Counted from the stretch's first letter, positions 17,531 to 26,652 are shown. The stretch: DNA of 64,000 bases from an uncultured Butyrivibrio sp. (GCA_945928575.1 CAMENP010000005.1:92167-156166), one strand, 5' to 3'. Numbers and translations: made by a program. Notes: a model not told the origin generated them from the sequence alone.

Positions 17531-18098
17531 GAAAATCCTCCAATCCTTTTGCAACCAGCATTATCATGGTTTCTCTGGCCCGCTCGTACAGACCGAACAG
17601 CTTCAGCTTGGCAGGAAGGTTGGCATATACCTTCCAATATCCGGTATAGATTGCATTCTCGCCGGCATTCTCTATGAATCCGGCAACATCTTCCGGCGGA
17701 TAGCCAAGAAACAATCCAAGTTCGTGAGGAAAACCTTTGTTCTCAGAAGCGTATTGTCTGTATTTGGTCCTGAACAGACGGAGAGAGTCCATCAGGCCAT
17801 TGCAGCCATAACCCATTTGTCCCAGAAGTCCAGACACATTCTCATCTCTCAGGTAATTCTCCAATCCATCTCTGTCATAAAGCAGAAACGTTGTCTTCTC
17901 AGCTGTCCGCAACAGGAAATAATATGACAGCTTATACTTCTTGAACGCATATAATGCATCCCGAACAGAACTGTTATCAATTATGAAAAGATTGGATATC
18001 TTAATCCCTGCAATCAGAGGTGCACATTGAAGTGCCATCTGGGTATTTACATTATTCAGATCCATACCGCAAACCGTCTTTAAAACTTCTTGTGTCAT
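17523..18098 (-). CDS. DUF3793 family protein
   Basis: 191 residues, CGGGAGGCATT upstream. It matches DUF3793 by HELGLFLGYPPEDVAGFI and the GYWKVYANL segment near residues 125-160. The family is widespread in anaerobic Firmicutes and commonly sits beside flavodoxin and iron-uptake genes; no biochemical function is established. Four cysteines (CGMD, CAPL, GYGC among them) could bind a cofactor. The protein has no membrane segment. It is the first gene of a two-gene unit with flavodoxin, controlled by a promoter that overlaps two GTTAG-N6-CTAAC-like boxes, so its role probably lies in iron or redox adaptation. Confidence 0.85.
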   Translation of the reverse strand: MTQEVLKTVCGMDLNNVNTQMALQCAPLIAGIKISNLFIIDNSSVRDALYAFKKYKLSYYFLLRTAEKTTFLLYDRDGLENYLRDENVSGLLGQMGYGCNGLMDSLRLFRTKYRQYASENKGFPHELGLFLGYPPEDVAGFIENAGENAIYTGYWKVYANLPAKLKLFGLYERARETMIMLVAKGLEDFHE

Positions 18099-18114
18099 AA
18101 TGCCTCCCGGTTGA

Positions 18115-18167
18115 GTTAGTTATCTCTAACTTGAGTTAAGTATAACTAATTATTTGTTTTCTGTCAA
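18115..18167 (-). promoter_or_regulatory. Promoter with iron-regulator boxes for DUF3793-flavodoxin
   Basis: TTGACA (18162-18167) - 17 bases - TATACT (18139-18144) on the minus strand. A perfect box GTTAG-TTATCT-CTAAC lies at 18115-18130 just downstream, and a degenerate one, GTTAA-GTATAA-CTAAT, at 18135-18150 covers the -10. The same GTTAG-N6-CTAAC occurs before feoA and feoB. Confidence 0.75.
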
Positions 18168-18206
18168 CACATTTTTATGATAAACAATTCTCAATAAAAT
18201 ATGTAT

Positions 18207-18243
18207 CAAAAAAAGACTGCCGTGCATATGCACGACAGTCTTA
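18207..18243 (-). terminator. Intrinsic terminator after the second P-type ATPase
   Basis: AAGACTG-C-CGTGCA and GCACG-ACAGTCTT (18214-18243) form a stem with one bulge; a T run follows in the minus direction (opposite 18208-18214). Confidence 0.8.
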
Positions 18244-18255
18244 TACAAATTAGTG

Positions 18256-20328
18256 TTAAATTATATCTTTCATACTCTGCAGGCCGATCAACAAAGTTGA
18301 CGTATTATGCAAAAGCGCCGATGTTGTAGGGGCTATTATGCCGAACACTCCAAGAACTATAAGGCCTGAATTAAATCCTACTATAGTTCTGTAATTGTGA
18401 TGTATCCTCTTCATAAGACCGTTGCTTAATTTCTTAAAGGTAACCATACCCATAAGGTTATCAGCGCCTATGGTGACATCGGCAATTTCCCTTGCAATCT
18501 GCGCACCGTCATTTATGGCAACACCTATATCCGCTGCCGAAAGAGCCGGTGTATCGTTAATGCCGTCTCCGACCATGACAACTTTATGTCCAAGTGCCTT
18601 CTCACGTTCAACAAATCCTGCCTTATCTTCCGGCAGCACTTCCGAATAATACTCGTCCACTCCGACACGTTCGGCAATAGCCCTTGCTGTACGTTCACTG
18701 TCTCCGGTCATCATGACAACCTTGCGGATGCCTGCCTCTTTAAGCTGCCTTATAACATCGGCGGCTTCATCACGCACCGGATCCTCTATGCATATAACCG
18801 CCGCAAGCCTGTTCTCTATTGCAAGATAAAGCTGTGAACACTCTTCCGGAAGTGACTTGAATCGTTCTTCCATACCGTCGGGAATAACACACTGTTCATC
18901 CTCAAATACGAAATGATAACTTCCGATTATCGCCTTGCGGCCTTCGATTGTGGTGGAAATACCGTGTGCAACGATATATTCGACCTTGGAATGCATCTCT
19001 TCATGTTCAAGCCTGCGTTCTTTGGCAGCATCCACAACCGCCTTTGCCATAGAGTGTGGGAAATGTTCCTCCATACATGCTGCTATTCTCAACAATTCAT
19101 CCGAGCTGCGTCCGTCAAATGATACAACATCCACAACAGTAGGTGTTGCTTTGGTAAGGGTTCCTGTCTTATCAAATACGATAGTATCTGCTTCCGCCAT
19201 GGCTTCCATGAACTTGCCGCCCTTGACCGTTACATTGTATTCATTGGCCTCTCTTATAGCCGACAGGACCGAAACAGGCATTGAAAGTTTCAATGCGCAT
19301 GAGAAATCGACCATAAGCACAGAAAGCGCTTTGGTAACGTTCCTCGTAAAAAGGTATACCAATGCCGTTCCGGCAAGTGTGTACGGAACTAACTTATCCG
19401 CCAGATGTTCGGCTTTACTCTCAAGACCGGACTTAAGTTTCTCAGATTTCTCGATCATCGCCACTATCTGCTGGTACTTGTTATTTCCGTTGACCGATTT
19501 GGCCCTGAGTGTTATCTCACCTTCCTCAAGAACAGTTCCGGCATATACATATCCGCCCTCTGCCTTTCTGACAGGATTGGATTCTCCGGTAAGTGTGGCC
19601 TGGTTAACCATGCCTTCACCACTTACGACGTCGCCGTCAAACGGTATAACATTACCCATGTGAACTACTATGAGGTCATTCTGTTCAACTTTGGATGCCG
19701 GGATAAGCACTTCGGTTCCATCCTTAAGGAGCCAGACCTTATCAATGTTAAGCGACATACTTCTGGCAAGGTCGTCAACCGACTTCTTATGCGTCCATTC
19801 CTCAAGCAGTTCTCCGATTCCAAGCAGGAACATAACAGAACCCGCCGTAGCAAAATCGCCGCGGAATACCGATACGCCGATTGCAGTTCCGTCAAGGACC
19901 GGAACCTCTATTCTGCCCTTGCACAATGTCTTAATGCCGTTCCATATGTACTTGACCGACTTGACCGCCGTGATAACATTCCTTATCGGGACGGGCATGA
20001 AACACCTGGAAAAAATTCTCCACAAAATCCTGTCGGCCAGTTTTTCCTGATACATGGCATTCAGCGCACGGCCCGAATTTTCAAGGTAATTCTCCGGCAC
20101 TTCAACCGAAGCATATTGAAAAGCCTTTATCGCTTTGATGATATCGCTTTTCGGAGCCGTGTAACATATAACGGCATCAGCGGTACGGTCATAGACCTTG
20201 GCGCTTGTCACACCGGCAACATTCTCAAGATAGTATGCCAGCGTATCTGCCTGACGATATGTCATGCTCTCCTGCATCAGATGCACTCTCAGCCTTCCCT
20301 TTATATCATGTCTGATAATAAATTTCAT
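18256..20328 (-). CDS. P1B-type metal ATPase with divergent SCA ion motif
   Basis: 690 residues, GAGGCG upstream. The N-terminus (residues 1-75; RHDIKGRLRVHL) is an HMA_2-type domain without CxxC. Core motifs: TGES (247-250), phosphorylated D386 in DKTGTLT, MTGD, GDGINDTP. In the key membrane helix the usual CPC or SPC is replaced by FSCALKLSMP (S343-C344-A345), so no proline sits between the ligands. This variant occurs in a clade of anaerobe ATPases beside small DUF6110 proteins; the transported metal is not established. It starts 6 bases after the DUF6110 stop, one operon. Location near the ferrous-iron genes hints at iron or another divalent metal, but its promoter lacks the GTTAG box. 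Confidence 0.88.
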   Translation of the reverse strand: MKFIIRHDIKGRLRVHLMQESMTYRQADTLAYYLENVAGVTSAKVYDRTADAVICYTAPKSDIIKAIKAFQYASVEVPENYLENSGRALNAMYQEKLADRILWRIFSRCFMPVPIRNVITAVKSVKYIWNGIKTLCKGRIEVPVLDGTAIGVSVFRGDFATAGSVMFLLGIGELLEEWTHKKSVDDLARSMSLNIDKVWLLKDGTEVLIPASKVEQNDLIVVHMGNVIPFDGDVVSGEGMVNQATLTGESNPVRKAEGGYVYAGTVLEEGEITLRAKSVNGNNKYQQIVAMIEKSEKLKSGLESKAEHLADKLVPYTLAGTALVYLFTRNVTKALSVLMVDFSCALKLSMPVSVLSAIREANEYNVTVKGGKFMEAMAEADTIVFDKTGTLTKATPTVVDVVSFDGRSSDELLRIAACMEEHFPHSMAKAVVDAAKERRLEHEEMHSKVEYIVAHGISTTIEGRKAIIGSYHFVFEDEQCVIPDGMEERFKSLPEECSQLYLAIENRLAAVICIEDPVRDEAADVIRQLKEAGIRKVVMMTGDSERTARAIAERVGVDEYYSEVLPEDKAGFVEREKALGHKVVMVGDGINDTPALSAADIGVAINDGAQIAREIADVTIGADNLMGMVTFKKLSNGLMKRIHHNYRTIVGFNSGLIVLGVFGIIAPTTSALLHNTSTLLIGLQSMKDII

Positions 20329-20334
20329 AGGGTA

Positions 20335-20619
20335 TTACGCCTCTGTTTCTTCTGCATTTTCCTTTACATCATCATCGATAACCGCATCGCACTCGTCATA
20401 CTTCTCGTTGATCTGCTTAGCCTCAGCATATATATCATCAGCATTCTCCTTAACGGTTGATGCAGTCTTCATAACCGACTTCTTGGCACGGAGAAAAGCT
20501 GCTGTACAATGTGTGTACGCTTTCTTAGCTGTTTTGCTTGATAAAAGCTTGATTCCCGCTGTTCCGAAGAGCACTCCTCCCGCAAAAAGTCCTACTTTTT
20601 TCATGTTAATTTTAGCCAT
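20335..20619 (-). CDS. DUF6110 family small protein
   Basis: 94 residues, AAGGAGG upstream. One hydrophobic N-terminal segment (VGLFAGGVLFGTAGIKLL) suggests a membrane anchor; then a lysine-rich helix (AYTHCTAAFLRAKKSVMKTAS) and an acidic tail (DDDVKENAEETEA). The segment KTAKKAYTHCTAAFLRAK and the position next to an HMA_2-type P-type ATPase match DUF6110. Such proteins are thought to accompany the pump, perhaps as a subunit, which has not been shown. It leads the two-gene operon. Confidence 0.8.
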   Translation of the reverse strand: MAKINMKKVGLFAGGVLFGTAGIKLLSSKTAKKAYTHCTAAFLRAKKSVMKTASTVKENADDIYAEAKQINEKYDECDAVIDDDVKENAEETEA

Positions 20620-20683
20620 AATTAAATTCCTCCTTGTTTGGTTTAACTGGTATTATAATATTAATATTCTTATGTGTGAAGAA

Positions 20684-20719
20684 GGAAAAACGTTATTGAA
20701 AAATATTATCAATAACGTT
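20684..20719 (-). terminator. Intrinsic terminator after the ABC permease
   Basis: AACGTTATTGA (20689-20699) and TCAATAACGTT (20709-20719) form an 11-bp stem; the minus strand continues TTTTTCCTTC. It lies 12 bases after the permease stop. Confidence 0.8.
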
Positions 20720-20730
20720 TCTTCCATAAT

Positions 20731-22977
20731 TTATTCTACATTCTTAAGCGCCTGATCCATCGGAATCTTCTTAATCTTTCTGAACTGGAGAAGTGCCACA
20801 ACAACATATGTCGCCATAATGATCAGGAACATCTTCCAGTATATGTTCTTATCATACCACAGTATGAGCCAGCCGCTCATCGATGACATCATCGGCCTGT
20901 ATATAACCTTTATGATGAAAGTCGATGCCGCAATGCTTATGACGGTAGATATGGCTACGACCCATGTCGTTGCAAGCAGATAAAGTCTTGCTATTTCGCC
21001 ATTTTCATACCCGAGTATCTTAACCATGGATATCGAATTGGCATTTTTCTCAAGCACAAGCTTCGTGAGAAGATATATAAGAAGTGCCGCCATTATTACC
21101 GCAAATATATAGAAAAGATAGAACATATTGCCCATCGATACTTCAAGCTGTCTGGTAACTTTTGTCAGATCTTCTTCTGTAATACATGAAGCGATATATT
21201 TATCATCGATGTCTTTTATCCCGGCATTGCTGAAATATCCGGTATAATAATCTGCGTTCTTGTCAAATGCTTCATTAAACCGGCTCTGCTCCATAAATAC
21301 CACTACCGATGACGGATATTTCACTATCTTATCAACCGTAAATTCATATTCATTGTCTGCATATTCTTCGCTCAGTTTAATCTTGTCACCCACTTCAAGC
21401 CGGTATTTGTCAGCCATGCAGTCGGAGATTGCAACTCCGTCTTTGACCGCACCTTCTTTGAAATAAATGCTGTCCTCAGATATACCGTACACCGTAAGTT
21501 CATCTCCGTCATACTTATATGAGCCGGCACTGTACTTCTCCGCATCTGCCGTATCGGTATCAACCGGAGCCTTTAGAATATACTGGTAATTCGATATCAT
21601 ATTTGACAGCGTTTCTTTCTTCTGATGTTCGAGAAGCGGAAGCATCATCATACCGAACAGAAGCAATACACATGTAAAAAGCATTCCGACAAACAGAACT
21701 ATAAAGTTCGGTATATTCTGAAATACCACCCTGATTCTGAATCTTGTAAAAAACTTAAAATGCGGAAGCTTTACAGCTTTCTTTCTCTTATGCCTGCTGA
21801 TATCATGTCTGATAAATCTGAGAGGCGATATCTTAAATTTGCTGTTAAGAGATATCACATTGATAATAAGCATGATAACAAGCGGAACAACCGTTGTAAG
21901 TATAAAAGCCTGTGCATTCCATATGGTTACATATGTAGGAAGGCTGTAACTGCCGTAATACATATCCGCCGCAACGTTTTTGAATATTGTATAACCAAGT
22001 ATATTACCGACGACTGCTGCCACCAACGATACAATCATCGGAGGGGCCAGATAATGTCTTACAAGTTCACCCTTAGTATACCCGGAAGCTCTCAATGTTC
22101 CGATGACCGATGCCTCTCTGTCTATCGTGTGATTGATCGTAACCGCAAATACAAATGCCATTATTGCAATTATAATATATAACAAGGCAATCATAAGCGA
22201 ACGGTCGCCTCCGATATCATCTCCGGTGAAATTAATCGCCTGGTTCTGATATCTTGGAATATAATTCGTAAGCGGAGCCTTTGATGCAAGGGCCTTCATG
22301 AAGTCATCGGACATATTTTTCTCTTCTTTATCATCCGACGGTTCCTTGTCATATTTCCATCCGTAACAGAACGTCTCATGGTCATCTCCGAATTTATCGA
22401 AACGTGAATCCGTGACTATGGCAACCGAGAATTTTACGGCATCGAACATGATCTCGTTATTGTCCGAAAAAAGCGCACTGTAATCGGAAAGTGCAACCAG
22501 CCCGCTGACTTTCAGTTTAACATCGCCGACCGTAATCTCATCTCCGGTACTTATGCCGTTGTTATCGGCAAACATTCGGTCCAGTGCTATCTCATCATCA
22601 TTCTGCGGCATCTTACCGTCCATAACGCAGATAAGGTCAATGTCGTTTCTGTCCCTGAATATCCTGATAGTCGCTTCGTTATCGTCTTTACCAACGGTTG
22701 CAGGCTCTTCATTGTAGAAAAGTTCATATAATTTCACGCCCTCTTTCTCGATGTCGGATATAAGTGTGTCATCCGCTTTCGCTGCGAGCGAAAAATTACC
22801 GTCTTCTATGTTGTACTTTTCAAAACTGTTATCGTATGCCGTTTTCATACTTGATGCTGCGACCAGAAATCCCGATATAAATCCGATCGACAAAAGCATA
22901 AAAAGGAATACCGCAAGATATTTACCGATTTCCCCGAAGATTTCTCTCTTAATTCTTTTTCTTAAAGGATTCTTCAT
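20731..22977 (-). CDS. ABC transporter permease, FtsX/MacB-like with two FtsX domains
   Basis: 748 residues, GGCGGTG before the ATG. Transmembrane helix near residues 18-40, a large extracytoplasmic part (about 45-260) with MacB-like core features, three helices (about 265-385; first FtsX domain), another transmembrane helix (about 415-440), a second outer part (450-610) and three final helices (620-740). Members export or sense peptides, lipids or antibiotics, or act in envelope stress, and use an ATPase subunit encoded beside them. That ATPase gene is 12 bases upstream. Substrate unknown. The operon starts with the Fur-like mini-gene. Confidence 0.88.
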   Translation of the reverse strand: MKNPLRKRIKREIFGEIGKYLAVFLFMLLSIGFISGFLVAASSMKTAYDNSFEKYNIEDGNFSLAAKADDTLISDIEKEGVKLYELFYNEEPATVGKDDNEATIRIFRDRNDIDLICVMDGKMPQNDDEIALDRMFADNNGISTGDEITVGDVKLKVSGLVALSDYSALFSDNNEIMFDAVKFSVAIVTDSRFDKFGDDHETFCYGWKYDKEPSDDKEEKNMSDDFMKALASKAPLTNYIPRYQNQAINFTGDDIGGDRSLMIALLYIIIAIMAFVFAVTINHTIDREASVIGTLRASGYTKGELVRHYLAPPMIVSLVAAVVGNILGYTIFKNVAADMYYGSYSLPTYVTIWNAQAFILTTVVPLVIMLIINVISLNSKFKISPLRFIRHDISRHKRKKAVKLPHFKFFTRFRIRVVFQNIPNFIVLFVGMLFTCVLLLFGMMMLPLLEHQKKETLSNMISNYQYILKAPVDTDTADAEKYSAGSYKYDGDELTVYGISEDSIYFKEGAVKDGVAISDCMADKYRLEVGDKIKLSEEYADNEYEFTVDKIVKYPSSVVVFMEQSRFNEAFDKNADYYTGYFSNAGIKDIDDKYIASCITEEDLTKVTRQLEVSMGNMFYLFYIFAVIMAALLIYLLTKLVLEKNANSISMVKILGYENGEIARLYLLATTWVVAISTVISIAASTFIIKVIYRPMMSSMSGWLILWYDKNIYWKMFLIIMATYVVVALLQFRKIKKIPMDQALKNVE

Positions 22978-22989
22978 ATTGCACCGCCT

Positions 22990-23688
22990 TTACCAGTCAA
23001 GATCCTGCGCCGGAATCTTGGTCTCGTTGCGGTAATCTTTACGGATAGCTCCGTCGCGGAGTTTGATCACACGGTCAGCCATATTCTTAATAGCATCGTT
23101 ATGCGTTACCATGATAACGGTGTTGCCGTACTTATGGTTGACATCCTCAATGAGTTTAAGAATCTCTTTTGATGTATTGTAATCAAGTGCTCCCGTAGGC
23201 TCATCACAAAGAAGTATGTCCGGATTCTTTACTATCGCACGACCGATTGAGGTTCTCTGCTGCTGTCCTCCGGAAAGCTGTCCCGGAAGTTTATGCCTGT
23301 GCTCATATAATCCGAGAGTATGTAATAAATCATCTATATCAAGCGGTCTGTCGCTAAGATAAGCGCCGACCTCAATGTTTTCCTTCACATTAAGATTAGG
23401 TATCAGATTATACATCTGAAAAACATATCCGAGGTGCTTCCTTCTGTATGCCGTGAGCACCTTCTCATTCATATTTGCCGTTTTTTCTCCATCAATTGCC
23501 ACATATCCGCCATCAGCGTTGTCAATACCACCTATAATATTAAGTAAAGTTGATTTACCTGAACCGGAAGGTCCGAGAAGCACGCATATCTCTCCTTTTT
23601 CGACTTCAAAGTTAATTCCTCTCAGAACGTCAACTTTATTTTCTCCCTCACCATAGCTCTTTCTCAAATCTCTTATTTCCAAAAACAT
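22990..23688 (-). CDS. ABC transporter ATP-binding protein (MacB/LolD type)
   Basis: 232 residues from the ATG at 23688 (GAGAGGAAT upstream; a longer reading lacks a site). Walker A GPSGSGKSTL (about 38-47), Q loop FQMYNLIPNLN, signature LSGGQQQRTSIGRA, Walker B LLCDEPTGALD, and H loop VTHN are all intact. The LFQ-type spacing and DEPTGALD are typical of the MacB/LolD class that works with FtsX-type permeases. It precedes its permease by 12 bases. Confidence 0.93.
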   Translation of the reverse strand: MFLEIRDLRKSYGEGENKVDVLRGINFEVEKGEICVLLGPSGSGKSTLLNIIGGIDNADGGYVAIDGEKTANMNEKVLTAYRRKHLGYVFQMYNLIPNLNVKENIEVGAYLSDRPLDIDDLLHTLGLYEHRHKLPGQLSGGQQQRTSIGRAIVKNPDILLCDEPTGALDYNTSKEILKLIEDVNHKYGNTVIMVTHNDAIKNMADRVIKLRDGAIRKDYRNETKIPAQDLDW

Positions 23689-23713
23689 CTTTTTTATTCC
23701 TCTCTTGAATCCA

Positions 23714-23962
23714 TTAAGAAACCGCAACTTTATACATGTTTTTTCTGCTTATCACGCCGATTTCTTCTAGCGTGTTGATCATACGGTATACAGTGGCCGT
23801 GCCTATCTTGCTGTCCTGTTCTACTGCTCTGTAGTAAATCTCTTTGCAGCAGGAAAAATCACCTTCAAGAATTATGTCGAGAATCAACATTCTCTGCTTG
23901 GTAATCCTGCATCCGTGTTCTTTAAGCTTCTTAACAATTAAATCTTTTTCCAACTGTTCCAT
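23714..23962 (-). CDS. Fur-like mini-regulator (winged helix only)
   Basis: 82 residues, AAAGGAG 9 bases upstream of the ATG. The sequence (CRITKQRMLILDIIL, EIYYRAVEQDSKIGTATVYRMI) is the DNA-binding winged helix of the Fur/PerR/Zur family. It stops right after the wing (NMYKVAVS), so the dimerisation and metal-binding domain of about 60 residues is missing. Only 25 bases separate its stop from the next gene, so no remnant of a second half exists. It may be a naturally short regulator that works as an antagonist or with a partner. It lies just after the feoB terminator and heads the ABC transporter operon. Confidence 0.8.
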   Translation of the reverse strand: MEQLEKDLIVKKLKEHGCRITKQRMLILDIILEGDFSCCKEIYYRAVEQDSKIGTATVYRMINTLEEIGVISRKNMYKVAVS

Positions 23963-23992
23963 AATGCTTATCTCCTTTCCGTTGTTTTATTT

Positions 23993-24021
23993 AAAAAAGG
24001 GAACCGCAAACCGGTTCCCTT
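23993..24021 (-). terminator. Intrinsic terminator after feoB
   Basis: AAGGGAACCG (23997-24006) and CGGTTCCCTT (24012-24021), loop CAAAC; T run in the minus direction opposite 23993-23998. It separates feoB from the Fur-like gene. Confidence 0.88.
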
Positions 24022-24032
24022 TTCTTTATCAA

Positions 24033-26561
24033 TTAAGCCTCGGCTTTCTTTGATGTCTTTACTTTAACATTTAACTTGTCGCTTTCCTTATATGGTCTGA
24101 AAAGCATGTAGATAAGGAATGCAAGTACGAGAACTGCAACTATTACACCGAATACATTTCCGTTACCCTTGAAGAGGTTACCGAACTGATTGATCATAAG
24201 TGCAATTACATAAGCAAATCCGCACTGATATCCGATTGCGAACCATGTCCACTTAGGGCTGTTCATCTCTCTCTTAATAGCACCGATTGCTGCGAAGCAA
24301 GGAGCACAGAGAAGGTTGAATACGAGGAATGACATACCTGCAACTGTTGAAAATGCGCTTGCAAGTGAAGCATATACCGAAACATCTCCTGTTCCGTAGA
24401 GAATACCCATTGTTGCTACGATGTTTTCCTTAGATACAAGTCCTGTAACAGATGCGACTGTTGCCTGCCAGTTACCCCATCCGAGAGGTTTGAATATCCA
24501 GCAGATTCCCTTACCTATATGAGCAAGTATACTGTATTCCATCTGCTCTTCGGCAAGCATTCCGAATGAGCCGTCAACCCATCCGAAGAATGATGTAAAC
24601 CATACGAGGATTGTTGAAAGAAGAATGATTGTTCCGGCTTTCTTGATGAATGACCATCCACGCTCCCACATTGAACGGAGAAGGTTACCGACTGTCGGCC
24701 AATGGTAAGCAGGAAGCTCCATTACGAAAGGAGCAGGCTCGCCTGAGAACATCTTTGTCTTCTTGAGCATAATACCTGAAATAATAATTGCTGCCATACC
24801 CATGAAGTAAGCACCTGTTGCCACAAGCGGTGAACCGCCGAAGATTGCACCTGCGATCATAGCGATGAACGGCTGCTTAGCACCACATGGAATAAATGTT
24901 GTTGTCATAATTGTCATACGACGGTCACGCTCATTCTCGATCGTTCTTGAAGCCATGATACCGGGGATACCACAACCTGTACCGATAAGGATAGGAATGA
25001 ATGATTTACCTGAAAGTCCGAATCTTCTGAAGATACGGTCAAGTACGAATGCGATACGTGCCATATATCCGCATGCCTCAAGGAATGCAAGCAATAAGAA
25101 GAGTACGAGCATCTGAGGTACGAAACCAAGTACTGCACCGACACCGGCTACAATACCGTCAAGGATAAGTCCACGGAGCCAGTCAACACAGTTAGCTGCA
25201 TCAAGAAGCTTCTCAACAAGTACCGGAATACCCGGAACCCATACACCGTATTCAGCGGTATCAGGAGCGCCGTAATTTTCCTTGGCATAATCGGAATCAG
25301 GATCTGTGCTTAAGTAAGCTGCAACCGCTGTTTCAAGGTCGCTCTTGCCGACTTCCGGAGTATCTGTAATCTCAAGTGTCTCTTCATCCTGAACTTCGTA
25401 TGTTACTTTTGCGTCATCAGGAGTTGCTGCAACGAGCTGTTCAAGTGCTGCCTTAGCGCCTTCTTCTGTATAATCATCGGATTCGGCATCAAGTGCTGCC
25501 GCTATGTCATCATTGCCGTATTCTGAAGTAAACGCATCGATGATCAGATCTGAATCGCCGTATGCTTCTGCTGCTGCTTCATAACTCTTGCTTCCGATTC
25601 CGAACAAATGCCATCCGTCACCGAAAAGTCCATCGTTAGCCCAGTCGGTTGCCGCCGAACCAACGGTTACCATTGATATATAATATACTAAGAACATTAT
25701 AACAATGAAGATTGGGAGCGCTGCAAAACGGTTTGTAACAACCTTATCAATCTTATCTGAGACTGAAAGTTTCTTGGCGCCTTTCTTTCTTGTACAGCAC
25801 TCATCAATGATTGATGAGATGTATGTATATCTTTCGTTGGTGATAATACTTTCGGTATCATCATCGAACTCATCTTCAAGTGCCTTGATCTCTGATGTAA
25901 CATCAGGCACGCTGTTTAACTGTTCTTTGATCTTGTCATCTTTCTCAAGAACTTTTATTGCGAAGAATCTCTTCTGATCTTCGCTTACATCGGAACCGAG
26001 CTTATCCTCCACTGAGCTGATGGCCGATTCAACGCTTGGTGCAAACTCATGTACAATGCTTACAGACTGCTTAGCTTCTGCAAGTTCCACTGCCTTATCC
26101 GCAGCCTTCTTGATTCCTGTTCCTTTAAGAGCGGAAATCGATACTACCGGGCATCCGAGTTTCTCACTGAGTTTGTCAAGATTAATTTTCTCGCCGGTCT
26201 TCTCAAGAAGATCAGCCATATTTACCGCTACAACAACCGGGATTCCAAGTTCAAGAATCTGTGTTGTAAGATAAAGGTTTCTCTCAAGGTTGGTTCCGTC
26301 TACGATATTAAGGATCGCATCCGGTCTTTCTGTTATAAGATATGTTCTTGCTACAACTTCTTCGAGAGTATACGGTGAAAGTGAGTAAATACCCGGAAGG
26401 TCCATGATTGTTACGCTCTTGTTACCCTTGAGCTTACCTTCTTTTTTCTCTACCGTAACGCCCGGCCAGTTACCTACGAACTGATTTGAGCCTGTCAATG
26501 CATTAAAAAGTGTTGTTTTACCACAGTTAGGGTTACCTGCTAATGCAATTTTAATAGCCAT
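24033..26561 (-). CDS. feoB: Ferrous iron transporter FeoB with large outer-loop insertion
   Basis: 842 residues, AAAGGAATAG upstream. Residues 1-165 are the G domain: G1 GNPNCGKTTLF (9-19), G3 DLPGIYSL, G4 NMAD, G5 SALKG. A helical linker (about 170-275) leads to the membrane part with Gate motifs (GFVPQML; GTGCGIPGIM). Between the first helix (283-303) and the next (455 onward) there is an acidic, repeat-poor insert at about 320-440, absent from classical FeoB and predicted outside the cell. FeoB imports Fe(II) with help from FeoA. It is preceded by two feoA genes and by the operator GTTAGTATATACTAAC (26621-26636). Confidence 0.95.
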   Translation of the reverse strand: MAIKIALAGNPNCGKTTLFNALTGSNQFVGNWPGVTVEKKEGKLKGNKSVTIMDLPGIYSLSPYTLEEVVARTYLITERPDAILNIVDGTNLERNLYLTTQILELGIPVVVAVNMADLLEKTGEKINLDKLSEKLGCPVVSISALKGTGIKKAADKAVELAEAKQSVSIVHEFAPSVESAISSVEDKLGSDVSEDQKRFFAIKVLEKDDKIKEQLNSVPDVTSEIKALEDEFDDDTESIITNERYTYISSIIDECCTRKKGAKKLSVSDKIDKVVTNRFAALPIFIVIMFLVYYISMVTVGSAATDWANDGLFGDGWHLFGIGSKSYEAAAEAYGDSDLIIDAFTSEYGNDDIAAALDAESDDYTEEGAKAALEQLVAATPDDAKVTYEVQDEETLEITDTPEVGKSDLETAVAAYLSTDPDSDYAKENYGAPDTAEYGVWVPGIPVLVEKLLDAANCVDWLRGLILDGIVAGVGAVLGFVPQMLVLFLLLAFLEACGYMARIAFVLDRIFRRFGLSGKSFIPILIGTGCGIPGIMASRTIENERDRRMTIMTTTFIPCGAKQPFIAMIAGAIFGGSPLVATGAYFMGMAAIIISGIMLKKTKMFSGEPAPFVMELPAYHWPTVGNLLRSMWERGWSFIKKAGTIILLSTILVWFTSFFGWVDGSFGMLAEEQMEYSILAHIGKGICWIFKPLGWGNWQATVASVTGLVSKENIVATMGILYGTGDVSVYASLASAFSTVAGMSFLVFNLLCAPCFAAIGAIKREMNSPKWTWFAIGYQCGFAYVIALMINQFGNLFKGNGNVFGVIVAVLVLAFLIYMLFRPYKESDKLNVKVKTSKKAEA

Positions 26562-26620
26562 TTTTCCTATTCCTTTCCTTGTTATATATAACTATCTCTT
26601 ATTTGTTATCACTATTTTAA

Positions 26621-26636
26621 GTTAGTATATACTAAC
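26621..26636 (-). promoter_or_regulatory. GTTAG-N6-CTAAC operator upstream of feoB
   Basis: Perfect 16-bp palindrome GTTAGTATATACTAAC. It matches the boxes before feoA and DUF3793 and lies between the second feoA stop and feoB. A convincing -35 could not be placed, so the site may control an internal feoB promoter. Confidence 0.75.
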
Positions 26637-26652
26637 CTTAGTGCAAAAAAAA

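Noticed and set aside
18935..20460. Open frames on the plus strand opposite the second P-type ATPase
   Set aside because: Two overlapping mirror frames with low-complexity composition and no start signals; the minus-strand gene has all the ATPase motifs.
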